Assembly: GCA_015655015.1 (NCBI GenBank)
Contig: JAATFV010000116.1
Location: forward strand, 1-64,000
Direction of reading: 5' to 3'
Length of the DNA stretch: 64,000 nucleotides
Source: Chitinophagales bacterium
GTDB taxonomy: Bacteria > Bacteroidota > Bacteroidia > Chitinophagales > Chitinophagaceae
Part shown: piece by piece, positions 42,269 through 50,884 of the stretch
Layout: each line of letters opens with the position of its first letter
Position numbering within the stretch: position 1 is the first letter of the stretch
Made by a program: the position numbers and the translations under genes
The notes under the pieces: generated by a model
What the model saw: only the letters and a program-made list of their open reading frames with translations
What the model was told of the DNA's origin: nothing
Database searches by the model: none

Positions 42269-43660
42269 TTAATGATGATATCCGAATTCCTTCTCCACCT
42301 CGGTAATGGCATCCTCGATCATATCCATTCCCTGTGCCGCATATTGCTCATCCATGATCAGCGGCGGGGACATCCGGAGGATATGACCGGCAGGGATCCA
42401 CGCAAGCCCCTTTCTGAACGCCTTTTGATATACCAGCTTACCGGCCTCGGCAAAAGGCTCCTTTGTCTTTTTATCCTTCACCAGCTCGATCCCCAATAAA
42501 AATCCCTTCCCTTTGACATCTCCGATAATCGGATGCTCTTCTTTCATCTTCAGCATCCGCCGCATGAAATAATCCCCGACCGTACGCACGTTCTGCAGGA
42601 TATTCTCTTCTTCGATCACTTCGATGGAAGCCAGAGCCGCCGCACAGGCCATCGGGTTCCCCCCATAGCTGGACGAAGCCGATATCTTCTCCAGAGCCTC
42701 CCCATTCTCTTCACTGACCACCATAGCGGTGACCGGGAATCCATTGCCGAAAGATTTTCCAAAAGTGACAATATCCGGAATGACGCCCCAGTGGTTCAGT
42801 GTAAGCCACTCGCCCGTACGGCCCATCCCCGCCAATACCTCATCATCGTATAACAGTATCTTATACTTTTCGCAGAGCGCCTTGAGCTTCGGAAAAAAGT
42901 CCTCCGGCGGAAAAATACTGCCGGCCCATCCCTGTGCAGGCTCCAGTACAAAAGCGGCTACATTTCCCACCGTTGCCTCAATGATGAAATTTTCATAAAA
43001 CCGGATATAGGCGTCCGTGTCGATCACCCCTTCCGGAGTAGTCCAGAGAGGCCGGTAAGGGTCAGGCCTGGGCACCATATAGAATCCCGCCGCCCGCGTC
43101 GGTCCGTAACTGAAAGTCTCTCCCCGGTACATCTGGGCGCAGCTCACCGCCCCCAGCGTCTTGCCGTGAAAGTCACGGTAAGCGGAAATGAACTCATGTC
43201 GTCCCGAAATAGCCCGTGCCGCCCGGATAGCGGCTTCTACCGCAGTCGTACCGTCGGAATACAGCTGGATCGCATTCAGCTTCCCCGGTAAAATATCCGC
43301 CATTTTCTCCATGAGCTTTTCCTTGACAGGCGTAGTAAAATCATGGGCATTCATCAGCTTCTTAGCCCAGTAGCTGATGGCCTCCGATATTTTCGGATGG
43401 CAATGACCTAAGGAAGTGACATAAATACCTGATGAAAAATCAAGGTATTTATTCCCATCCACATCCGTCAGCGTTATGCCAGACCCTTCCTCGAACGCAA
43501 CAGGGAATAATTTCACCTGCGAACTGAGCCCCTTCATATATTTGGCCGTATTGGCATGCATAACCCTGGATTTCGGGCCGGGTATGTCTGTGACCAGGCG
43601 CGGAATACCAGCCGCCGCCTCCTTCCACCAATCGATGGATAATTCCATTGACTTATTCAT
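42269..43660 (-). CDS. Class III PLP-dependent aminotransferase
   Basis: A 463-residue fold-type I aminotransferase. The PLP-binding Lys is in TFGKSFGNGFP (about K302). The preceding Asp block is LLYDDEVLAGMGRTGEW, where members commonly read DEVQTG. Also present are LYSDGTTAVEAAIRAARA, YRDFHGKTLGAVS and FVLEPAQGWAG. Class III enzymes act on the omega-amino group of amino acids, polyamines or amino sugars, or epimerise them. It lies in a run with the isomerase, PfkB kinase, ceramidase-like hydrolase and aldolase, so removing an amine from a sugar-derived substrate is the likely job. The 166-bp gap to the upstream kinase is filled by a 21-bp repeat array. Confidence 0.88.
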   Translation of the reverse strand: MNKSMELSIDWWKEAAAGIPRLVTDIPGPKSRVMHANTAKYMKGLSSQVKLFPVAFEEGSGITLTDVDGNKYLDFSSGIYVTSLGHCHPKISEAISYWAKKLMNAHDFTTPVKEKLMEKMADILPGKLNAIQLYSDGTTAVEAAIRAARAISGRHEFISAYRDFHGKTLGAVSCAQMYRGETFSYGPTRAAGFYMVPRPDPYRPLWTTPEGVIDTDAYIRFYENFIIEATVGNVAAFVLEPAQGWAGSIFPPEDFFPKLKALCEKYKILLYDDEVLAGMGRTGEWLTLNHWGVIPDIVTFGKSFGNGFPVTAMVVSEENGEALEKISASSSYGGNPMACAAALASIEVIEEENILQNVRTVGDYFMRRMLKMKEEHPIIGDVKGKGFLLGIELVKDKKTKEPFAEAGKLVYQKAFRKGLAWIPAGHILRMSPPLIMDEQYAAQGMDMIEDAITEVEKEFGYHH

Positions 43661-43700
43661 ATTTAAGTTTTATACAAATTTTATAACTCATACACCCTCT

Positions 43701-43825
43701 CAACCGGACCTGCTGTCTCTCGGATCAGTCCACCAATCACTCCGATCAGTCCTCCAATCACTCCAATCAGTCCTCCAATAGCTCCGACCGGACCTCCAAT
43801 AGCTCCGACCGGACCTGCGGCCGTC
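43701..43825. repeat. 21-bp tandem repeat array, six units
   Basis: Units at 43701-43720 (partial), 43721-43741, 43742-43762, 43763-43783, 43784-43804 and 43805-43825. They grade from one end to the other, so neighbours are most alike. The array begins 1 bp after the PfkB stop codon and fills the gap to the aminotransferase gene. Confidence 0.92.
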
Positions 43826-43826
43826 T

Positions 43827-44966
43827 TCAGCGAACAGTAACAGTCCTGCTTCTTATTTCTTCCGTCATCTCCGCCCAATCGCCATGATCATGGTGCATGT
43901 CATGAAAATATAAGTTGTTCCTTCCCGCAAGGACTGCATATTGCAGCGCCGTTTCCGGCCCCTCATTATCCAATATCGCGCAGAGAAAGGCGGCGGCAGC
44001 GGCATCTCCCGAACCCGAAGCATTTTTTACCCGCGCAGGATCCTCCTCGAAGGCAGGACACCGGCACTCCCGATCATTCCAGTCTTCCACAGAAAGGGCA
44101 AAGCCCCTTTTACCATTGATCGGCCCCACATCCCCCGTGAATAAATACGCCCCCTGGTGACCGGCCTTTACCAATAATATCTTCACCCCCAGTGCGATGA
44201 TCGCCCTCCCTAATCCCCTGATCGTATCCACCGGGATCTGGTCGATCATATCCTCTTCACCGCACGAAGCTTTGATCAGGGCATATTGATCCGGCGCCAT
44301 GATCTGCAGCAGCTCCTCCAGGCTGGGAACAAAAATGTCTACCGATGGCAGCACCCGCTGCATGATGAACGGCCAGTCCACTCTTCCGGACTCGCTGTCC
44401 ACATCCGGCAAGCTGAAATCCAGCGAAGTGACCACATTCATTCCCTGGATAAAGGCAAATAGGTCACATAACATCTTCCCGTTATCCAGATAAAATTTTC
44501 GTAAAAGAGGAGGATACCCGAAATGAAAGACCCTGCTTTGCGCCACTTTATCGAAGTGAATATGTGTCGTATCGAATAGCCTGCTGCACCCCGGCGACTC
44601 CAAAAAAATGCGATCGATCCCCGGAGGCGCAATGACAAGGCCAAATGCAGTGCCTGCATCGGTTGTGCTGTCTATCCCCTCCCCAAGGTGGTGTTTATTC
44701 AATGACTGCCGCGCGATCTCCCCGATAAAATCCTTTCCGATCAGCCCGTTCAGGTATACTTCCTTCTTATACTTTTTCATCGCTATCCCGGTATTGGCTA
44801 CCACTCCCCCTAACGTATAGCTCAGTCCGCCGATCTCGATCAGCTTGCCGGGCCTGAAAAAGGCCGATACATTAGCGGAAGGATCGTTCCCGGTAAGATC
44901 GGGGATCAGGTCGACACAAATATACCCGGCTATGACAGCATCATATAACTTCGTCCCCTGGCTCAT
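43827..44966 (-). CDS. PfkB-family carbohydrate kinase
   Basis: A ribokinase-type sugar kinase of about 379 residues. I chose the ATG at 44966 because it forms a 4-bp ATGA overlap with the isomerase stop; the longer TTG start at 44993 is less likely. Seen: N-terminal VIAGYICVDLIPDL, the GG-containing YTLGGVVANTGIAM, YLNGLIGKDFIGE, and the second signature as NASGSGDAAAAAFL with the catalytic Asp and anion hole. It would phosphorylate the ketose produced by the isomerase. Translational coupling to the isomerase supports consecutive steps. Confidence 0.9.
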   Translation of the reverse strand: MSQGTKLYDAVIAGYICVDLIPDLTGNDPSANVSAFFRPGKLIEIGGLSYTLGGVVANTGIAMKKYKKEVYLNGLIGKDFIGEIARQSLNKHHLGEGIDSTTDAGTAFGLVIAPPGIDRIFLESPGCSRLFDTTHIHFDKVAQSRVFHFGYPPLLRKFYLDNGKMLCDLFAFIQGMNVVTSLDFSLPDVDSESGRVDWPFIMQRVLPSVDIFVPSLEELLQIMAPDQYALIKASCGEEDMIDQIPVDTIRGLGRAIIALGVKILLVKAGHQGAYLFTGDVGPINGKRGFALSVEDWNDRECRCPAFEEDPARVKNASGSGDAAAAAFLCAILDNEGPETALQYAVLAGRNNLYFHDMHHDHGDWAEMTEEIRSRTVTVR

Positions 44967-46321
44967 ATGACCTTTATATTTTTCAGGTAACAAAACTCAT
45001 GAAGGCTTTGCGCATGATCCCCGTAAGCTATGATGTAATGCTGCCCGGAAATATGCTGGGCAAATTCATCCACAGGAGCATCCAGGAACACTTCCAGGCT
45101 TGGCAGCTGTGGCGCAGGCTGCGTCCATCCCGCTTCCTCCCAGGATTGCAGCTTCCCTTCGCCGGTGCAGATATGCATCGTATACTGATCTCCGGTATTT
45201 GACAGACGCATCACCGTCAATTTACCCGTATTCATCGTCGAAATATTTAAAAGCCCCCCGGAGATCCCGCCAAATGCGGCAGGAGTGACTTTCACTTTTC
45301 CTTCCACCACCTCCGCCGGCACATAGTCAGGCACACCCAGCAGAACGCTTTTTTCGAAAAACTCATAGAACTCAAGATAAGCCCCGCATTGACCCGTTAC
45401 CTGCTTAACGATCAGCTGCGTTACCGCCCCCATCACATCGTTCTCAGGTATCGTGCAGATATTCATCTCCTCCGACAGCAGCATGAAAATGACCGCAGGG
45501 GGGAAATGAAGGATCTTTTTCATACCATCCACATCCTTCAGCGAAATAGCGTCATAACCATTTTTCTCCGCAATTTTCCGGATAGCCAGGAAATACGTTA
45601 TGCCCTTTATAAGGAAGGAATCCTCCACCGGTTTCTCAAAAGACCATTTGTCTTTTACTTTTTTTAACAGCTCCTCCACCGCTCCGTTCTCCACCTCCTC
45701 GCTGATCTGCAGCATCTCCAGCATTTCAAAGAAATCCACCTCCGTCCCGATCCTGGATTTTAAGGAGATCCCTTCATACAGCGTATTATACAACCCCATA
45801 TCCCGGAACCCCATCATGCCGATCCTTGTACTTTCCATCCCTTTTACCGCACCCGCCGCTACCGCAAAGTCGCTGATCTTTTTCAGCGGAGAAGGCTGGC
45901 CGATAATATTATAGATATACCTGAACTTATACCCCAGATCCCCGAACACCTTTCTCAACGCAGTAGTCCCCGCCTGGGCAGCCGTAGTGACGATATGCCC
46001 GTTCTCCCTGTCGCCGGCCAGCCCCCACAGGATCATCGGCGTATGTTTGAACTCATTGGTTATGGCAATCACCGCGTGCGAGGGTATCCAGCCCGCGAGG
46101 CAAATGATCAAAAGATCAAAATCATTTCCTTTAAGATCCTTCAAGGCCCTTTTCACATCAACGCCATCCGGATCATCCGTTACAGGATCGGTCGTCACTA
46201 TCTCAATCCCCAGCGATCTGACCTCTTCCAGCGCGATCCTGCATTTACTATCGATCATTTCCCTGGGAGAATTGATCTCCCCAAATCCGACAAAGGCGGC
46301 GCTTAGTTTAATACTGCTCAT
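44963..46321 (-). CDS. L-fucose/L-arabinose isomerase-like protein
   Basis: A 452-residue cytoplasmic protein of the FucI/AraA-like fold. The N-terminal Rossmann-like half shows ALKDLKGNDFDLLIICLAGWIPSH and PMILWGLAGDRENG. The middle has MMGFRDMGLYNTLYE. The C-terminal half has CTIPENDVMGAVTQLIVKQVTG, matching the family's EgDv-GAlt block, and ends with HYIIAYGDHAQSL. I do not see the H-C-G tripeptide common in this family's C-terminal half; the matching region reads LLGVPDYVPAE. It would interconvert an aldose and a ketose, but the altered site means the reaction could differ. It starts the coupled isomerase-kinase pair and follows the sugar porter gene by 24 bp. Confidence 0.8.
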   Translation of the reverse strand: MSSIKLSAAFVGFGEINSPREMIDSKCRIALEEVRSLGIEIVTTDPVTDDPDGVDVKRALKDLKGNDFDLLIICLAGWIPSHAVIAITNEFKHTPMILWGLAGDRENGHIVTTAAQAGTTALRKVFGDLGYKFRYIYNIIGQPSPLKKISDFAVAAGAVKGMESTRIGMMGFRDMGLYNTLYEGISLKSRIGTEVDFFEMLEMLQISEEVENGAVEELLKKVKDKWSFEKPVEDSFLIKGITYFLAIRKIAEKNGYDAISLKDVDGMKKILHFPPAVIFMLLSEEMNICTIPENDVMGAVTQLIVKQVTGQCGAYLEFYEFFEKSVLLGVPDYVPAEVVEGKVKVTPAAFGGISGGLLNISTMNTGKLTVMRLSNTGDQYTMHICTGEGKLQSWEEAGWTQPAPQLPSLEVFLDAPVDEFAQHISGQHYIIAYGDHAQSLHEFCYLKNIKVI

Positions 46322-46345
46322 TTTCTTTTTATTTTTTTCAATGAA

Positions 46346-47734
46346 TTATTTGATATGCGTGTATTTGTAGTCCTTACGATCGTTCCTCGACCGCCAGAAT
46401 TCGCTGATGTTCTCCAGGCTCAGTCCCTTGGTCTCCGGTACGTACTTCCAGGAAAATAATGCGCAGGCCAGACAAATAGTGGCAAACATCCAATACACGC
46501 CCGAAGAATTGTCAAAGTGGGTAGTGAACCAATGGGTCAGCATGGGAAATACCTGCGTCGTCAGAAAGGAGGAAGCATAAAGAAAAAAACATACCACGGC
46601 CAACGCCTTGCCTCGAACCCGGTTGGGAAATATCTCCGCAACGATGATCCAGCTTAATGGCGCAAATCCCAGCGTAAAGGCCCCGGTCCCGATCAGCATG
46701 GGAATGAGGGTAAATAACGGCGGCCAGTGCTGCTGTAGATTGATAGCCATGATCACATGCCCCAGTGCCATGAACGATACCGATGAGATCAGCAGCCCCC
46801 GACGGCTGAATCGCTTTATACACCCGAAGGCCATTAACGTACAAATGAAGATCAGGATAAAAATGGGGATAGAGCTCAAAATGGCGTTCGATCCGACACG
46901 AATGCCCGCCTCCGCCAATATGCTTGGTGCATACAGGAGCATCATATTCACCCCGTTGATCTGTGAGAATATCATCAGCACGATACCGATGAACAAGGCC
47001 ATTCTCAGGCCCGGCTGGCGCAATTCCCCGAACGAACCCGTCTCCTGCCCCAGTTCCCGCTGAATTTCCGCCAGCTCCGCTTCCGCCCTTTCGGCGCCAT
47101 TGATCTTCGTCAGCACTTTCAGCGCCTCTCCGACCCGGTTGTTGGCAGCCAGCCACCTCGGACTTTCCGGTATCAGCGCTATCCCGGTGATCAGCAGGCC
47201 GACGGGAACAGCCTGTGAGCCGAACATCCATCTCCAGCCCGCATGTTTGAAAGAAAGAAAATAACTGACGATGACAGCAAGGTTAATACCGATCACATTG
47301 GACAGCTGATTGACATTTACCAGGCTTCCCCGTAAAGCAGGCGGCGACAGCTCCGCTATATAGATGGGCGATGACATCATGGCCAGGCCAATTCCTACCC
47401 CACCCATGAAACGCCAGACGACAAAATCCCAGATGGTCGATGCCAACGCACTGCCAACGGTCGAAACCATAAAACAAAAGGCCGCGATCATCATGGTCTT
47501 CCTCCGCCCAAGCCTGTCGGCGAAGGTGAGGCCGAACAATGGACCGGTAATGGCTCCGAGCACCGCGCTGCTTACCGCAAATCCCTTCATGGCCGGGGAA
47601 AGCTTAAAATATTCATCCAGGAAGGACAGCGCCCCGGAGATCACGACGAGATCATAGCCGAATAAGAAACCTCCGATCGACGCGACCAGCACGATCCCAT
47701 AAATATAAAAACGATTGCTTCCTGAACTTTTCAT
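46346..47734 (-). CDS. MFS sugar porter (sugar:H+ symporter type)
   Basis: A 462-residue inner-membrane transporter with 12 predicted helices. Sugar-porter signatures are all present: GYDLVVISGA in helix 1, DRLGRRKTMM after helix 2, RFMGGVGIGLAMMSSPIYIAE, PESPRWLAANNR before the central loop, the central QINGVNMMLLYAPSI, and VPETKGLSLE at the C-terminus. It carries a monosaccharide into the cytoplasm, probably with a proton. It lies between the GH78 gene (17 bp upstream) and the isomerase gene, so it should deliver the sugar used by the isomerase/kinase/aldolase steps. Confidence 0.93.
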   Translation of the reverse strand: MKSSGSNRFYIYGIVLVASIGGFLFGYDLVVISGALSFLDEYFKLSPAMKGFAVSSAVLGAITGPLFGLTFADRLGRRKTMMIAAFCFMVSTVGSALASTIWDFVVWRFMGGVGIGLAMMSSPIYIAELSPPALRGSLVNVNQLSNVIGINLAVIVSYFLSFKHAGWRWMFGSQAVPVGLLITGIALIPESPRWLAANNRVGEALKVLTKINGAERAEAELAEIQRELGQETGSFGELRQPGLRMALFIGIVLMIFSQINGVNMMLLYAPSILAEAGIRVGSNAILSSIPIFILIFICTLMAFGCIKRFSRRGLLISSVSFMALGHVIMAINLQQHWPPLFTLIPMLIGTGAFTLGFAPLSWIIVAEIFPNRVRGKALAVVCFFLYASSFLTTQVFPMLTHWFTTHFDNSSGVYWMFATICLACALFSWKYVPETKGLSLENISEFWRSRNDRKDYKYTHIK

Positions 47735-47751
47735 ACTATTTTTTTATTGGC

Positions 47752-50532
47752 TTATTGCTGCGCTACAAAACTGTATTTGCCCGATCCGATCTCCACGACC
47801 GTATATTTCGCCTCCTTTCTTATCCCGGTGATCCCATCCGAAATGGTCAAAGGCTGTCCCTGTCCGGTGACCGGACGGGCGCCCCCGGACGGAATATATA
47901 CGGTAGCGCTTGTATTAGGCGGGATCTCTACATCCATCCGGAGCTTTCCATCCTCCAGCGTCCACTGCGAGCCTATCTTTCCATAATAGGTCTCCAGCCC
48001 GGCGCTTACTTTGGTCAGCCCGCCCCCGGGATGAGGTTTTATAATGATCTTCCGGTAGCCCGTAACGACAGGGTCCGTATTGATGCCGGCGATCGTGTTA
48101 TACATCCAATCCCCTATCGCTCCGTAAGCATAATGATTGAAGGAGTTCATATCCGGATTCTCAAATGTCCCGTCCGGCCGGATGCCATCCCATCTCTCCC
48201 AGATGGTGGTGGCCCCCTGCTTAACCGGATACAACCAGGAAGGATAAGTCTCCTGTAACAATAATTTATACGCCTCGTCTTCACGGCCGTAGCGGCTGAG
48301 TACCCCGCAGAGGTAGGGCGTTCCAAGAAAACCGGTGGTCAGATGGCCCCCGTAATCCTTAATATTCCCGATCAGCCTCCCGATCGCCGCCTGCCTGAAT
48401 TTCTCAGGCAGCATATCGAACTGAAGGGCCAGCACATAGGCCGTCTGCGTGCCCGACGAAAGCCGGCCATTGGGACTTACATACTCCTGTACGAACGCAG
48501 CCTTGATCCGTTGCAGCAGCGCCGTATAACTACGCTCATCCTCCGTCCTCCCCAGCACCTTGGCCGCGTTGATCAGCAGTTGTGTGGAATGAGCGTAGTA
48601 GCATTGGGCGATCAGGTATTTGTCCGTCACTGCCGACCTGCCGTCATAATCATCCTCAGGATGGTAAGAGAGCCAGTCCCCGATATGGAAACCGGAATCC
48701 CAAAGATCATTCCTGCTGTTCCTCTTCATGTAACCCACCCACGCTTTCATGCTCCCGTATTGCGCTTCCAAAACCCGCTTGTCTCCATAGGAGAGATACA
48801 GTTGCCAGGGAATGATCGTGGCCACATCCCCCCAGCCAGTCGATCCGGAAGAAGTCGAATCCAGCACGTTCGGAACAACATAGGGCATGCTCCCGTTGGC
48901 AAACTGGTCAACGCTGATATCCTTCAGCCATTTTGCGAAAAAATTGTATACATGCCTGTTATAAGCTGCCGTAGCGGAAAATACCTGGGCATCACCGGTC
49001 CACCCCAATCGCTCATCCCGTTGCGGACAATCCGTCGGCACATCCAGGAAATTTCCCCGCTGCCCCCATTGAATGTTATGCTGAAGCTGATCCAGCAAGG
49101 GATTCGAACAGCTGAACGAACCGGTGGGCCGCATGTCTGAATATAACGCCACCGCCGTAAAATTCTCCGGCTTCAGCTCCCCCGGATACCCCTTCACCCG
49201 GATATACCTGAATCCCTGGTAAGTAAAATGGGGCTCGAAGGTCTCGATGCCGTTGCCGGCCAGGATATATTTATTCTGCGATCGCGCCGTCCGGTAGTTC
49301 TTCGTATAAAAATTCCCCGCTTTGTCCAGCACTTCGGCATGATCGATGACGATCGTATCACCCGCCCGTCCGCTGGCGCTGACCCTGACAAATCCGGTGA
49401 GGTTCTGGCCGAAATCCATCACCGCATCCCCTTCCGGGGTCCTGAAAATACGGACAGGTATAAATGTCTCGTGCTCCTTCACCGCCTCATTATAAGTAGC
49501 TGTCAAAAGAGGACGCCCGTCCCTTGCGGTTGTACGATCTGCATTCCCGAAGCCATTTCCGCCTCTTGCAGCTTTGACAGCTGACCAGCCCTGATCGTCA
49601 TAACCTGCCGAAGACCATCCTTTTTTCTCCAACCGGGCATCGATCACTTCTCCCGCATAGATCTCCGAGCTGCGTATAGCCCCTGCCGAGCACTTCCAGC
49701 TTTCATCGGAAGCGATCATCTGCTTCGTCCCGTCGGTATAAATGACCTCCATCTGAAATAACAGCCCCAGGTCTTTTCCGTAAATGTCATGGTTAATTTT
49801 CCCCCAGCCCAGCGTGCTCCGGTACCATCCGCTGCCCAGCATCACCCCTATCGCATTTTTTCCGTCCCCTATAAGATCGGTTACATCATATACCTGGTAC
49901 TGCAGCCGCTTGTTATAGCTCGTCCAGCCGGGAGTCAAATGTGCGTCGCCCACACGATGCCCGTTGATATAAGCTTCATACAGGCCATGCGCCGTAAGGA
50001 AGGCCGTCGCCGACCGGATCTTCTTCGGACTATCGAATTCCCGGCGGAACAAAGGACTGGGATCTGACCGGCTATCTTCCCGATAACCCGTTTCTATCCA
50101 TTCCGCTTTCCAGTCGGAAGGTTTCAGCAACCCCATCTGCCAGTAGGCGGGAGAACTCCAGTCACTGACATTTCCGGCATTGTCCCATACCCTTACCTGC
50201 CAGAAATATCTTACACCCGATTCCAGGATCTTTCCTGCATATGATACATGCACCGACTGGCTGGAAATTTTCTTACCGGTAGCCCAAATTAAATTCTCAT
50301 TCCGTGACAGAGCAGAGGCGCTGGTCCCCACTCTCACTTCATAGGCAGTTTGCCGGATCCCCCGCTCATCCGCCACCAGCCGCCAGCTAAAGCAGGGCTG
50401 AAGAATATCTATCCCCACAGGATTCGTCTCATTTTCTAATAATAGATCAGTGATTGAAAGATTTCCGGCGACAGCAGGCCCGCAATTGACCAGTAAGAAC
50501 AGAAAAATCCACGATGTTTTTTTGCCTCTCAT
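47752..50532 (-). CDS. GH78 alpha-L-rhamnosidase, exported
   Basis: About 926 residues from the ATG at 50532, which places a signal peptide (MRGKKTSWIFLFLLVNCGPAVAG) at the N-terminus. Upstream in-frame codons to 50655 would bury it. Domain order: fibronectin-like N-terminal sheet (NPVGIDILQPCFSWRL), the rhamnosidase N-domain (ATAFLTAHGLYEAYINGHRVGD, GSGWYRSTLGWG), a concanavalin-like part, then the six-hairpin barrel with VPTDCPQRDERLGWTGDAQ carrying the acidic catalytic residues, and TIWERWDGI. A C-terminal beta-sandwich ends the protein. It removes terminal alpha-L-rhamnose. It leads the long leftward run and is preceded by copy B of the shared element. Confidence 0.93.
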   Translation of the reverse strand: MRGKKTSWIFLFLLVNCGPAVAGNLSITDLLLENETNPVGIDILQPCFSWRLVADERGIRQTAYEVRVGTSASALSRNENLIWATGKKISSQSVHVSYAGKILESGVRYFWQVRVWDNAGNVSDWSSPAYWQMGLLKPSDWKAEWIETGYREDSRSDPSPLFRREFDSPKKIRSATAFLTAHGLYEAYINGHRVGDAHLTPGWTSYNKRLQYQVYDVTDLIGDGKNAIGVMLGSGWYRSTLGWGKINHDIYGKDLGLLFQMEVIYTDGTKQMIASDESWKCSAGAIRSSEIYAGEVIDARLEKKGWSSAGYDDQGWSAVKAARGGNGFGNADRTTARDGRPLLTATYNEAVKEHETFIPVRIFRTPEGDAVMDFGQNLTGFVRVSASGRAGDTIVIDHAEVLDKAGNFYTKNYRTARSQNKYILAGNGIETFEPHFTYQGFRYIRVKGYPGELKPENFTAVALYSDMRPTGSFSCSNPLLDQLQHNIQWGQRGNFLDVPTDCPQRDERLGWTGDAQVFSATAAYNRHVYNFFAKWLKDISVDQFANGSMPYVVPNVLDSTSSGSTGWGDVATIIPWQLYLSYGDKRVLEAQYGSMKAWVGYMKRNSRNDLWDSGFHIGDWLSYHPEDDYDGRSAVTDKYLIAQCYYAHSTQLLINAAKVLGRTEDERSYTALLQRIKAAFVQEYVSPNGRLSSGTQTAYVLALQFDMLPEKFRQAAIGRLIGNIKDYGGHLTTGFLGTPYLCGVLSRYGREDEAYKLLLQETYPSWLYPVKQGATTIWERWDGIRPDGTFENPDMNSFNHYAYGAIGDWMYNTIAGINTDPVVTGYRKIIIKPHPGGGLTKVSAGLETYYGKIGSQWTLEDGKLRMDVEIPPNTSATVYIPSGGARPVTGQGQPLTISDGITGIRKEAKYTVVEIGSGKYSFVAQQ

Positions 50533-50703
50533 GCTTATTATCCAGTTAAAAATTATAATCGCATTCAGTAAAAACAATTCCTGTATATCCGGCAGGAACA
50601 GTATCCCGGGATATAATTCACACTGAATATATACGTGTACTTTAGCCGATCCCAACAGTTCCCACCGTTCAGGTTACCATAACTTCCGGGGTCCTGTTGA
50701 TAT

Positions 50704-50847
50704 TATACTTTCATGGAATAAGATATTCTGATCCTGAGCTGTATCCGCTCAGAAATGGCGGGACAGGTAGTTTCTTTTCATAAAGATACATTTAGCCAGT
50801 ATGCTAAAAAACGTGTAATTTTCCAACATTAGACACTATATTTGCAT
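50704..50847. promoter_or_regulatory. Copy B of the shared upstream element
   Basis: Matches 27677-27822 along its length; the core is 50803-50845. It lies between the leftward GH78-led run and the rightward AraC gene. TATATTTG at 50837-50844 is a perfect TAnnTTTG facing the AraC gene, 41 nt before its ATG. Presumably it serves both directions. Confidence 0.75.
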
Positions 50848-50884
50848 AGGTCGTTCGGCTCTTTTTCAGCGAAAATCGTTCTTT

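Noticed and set aside
43701-43825. CRISPR array
   Set aside because: Units are head-to-tail with no unique spacers, the period is 21 bp, and no cas genes are present.
46512-47231. Second minus-strand frame of 239 codons
   Set aside because: It is an out-of-frame reading within the MFS sugar porter, which has a full set of family signatures.
48343-49140. Plus-strand frame of 265 codons
   Set aside because: Antisense to the GH78 catalytic domain, with no domain or promoter evidence.
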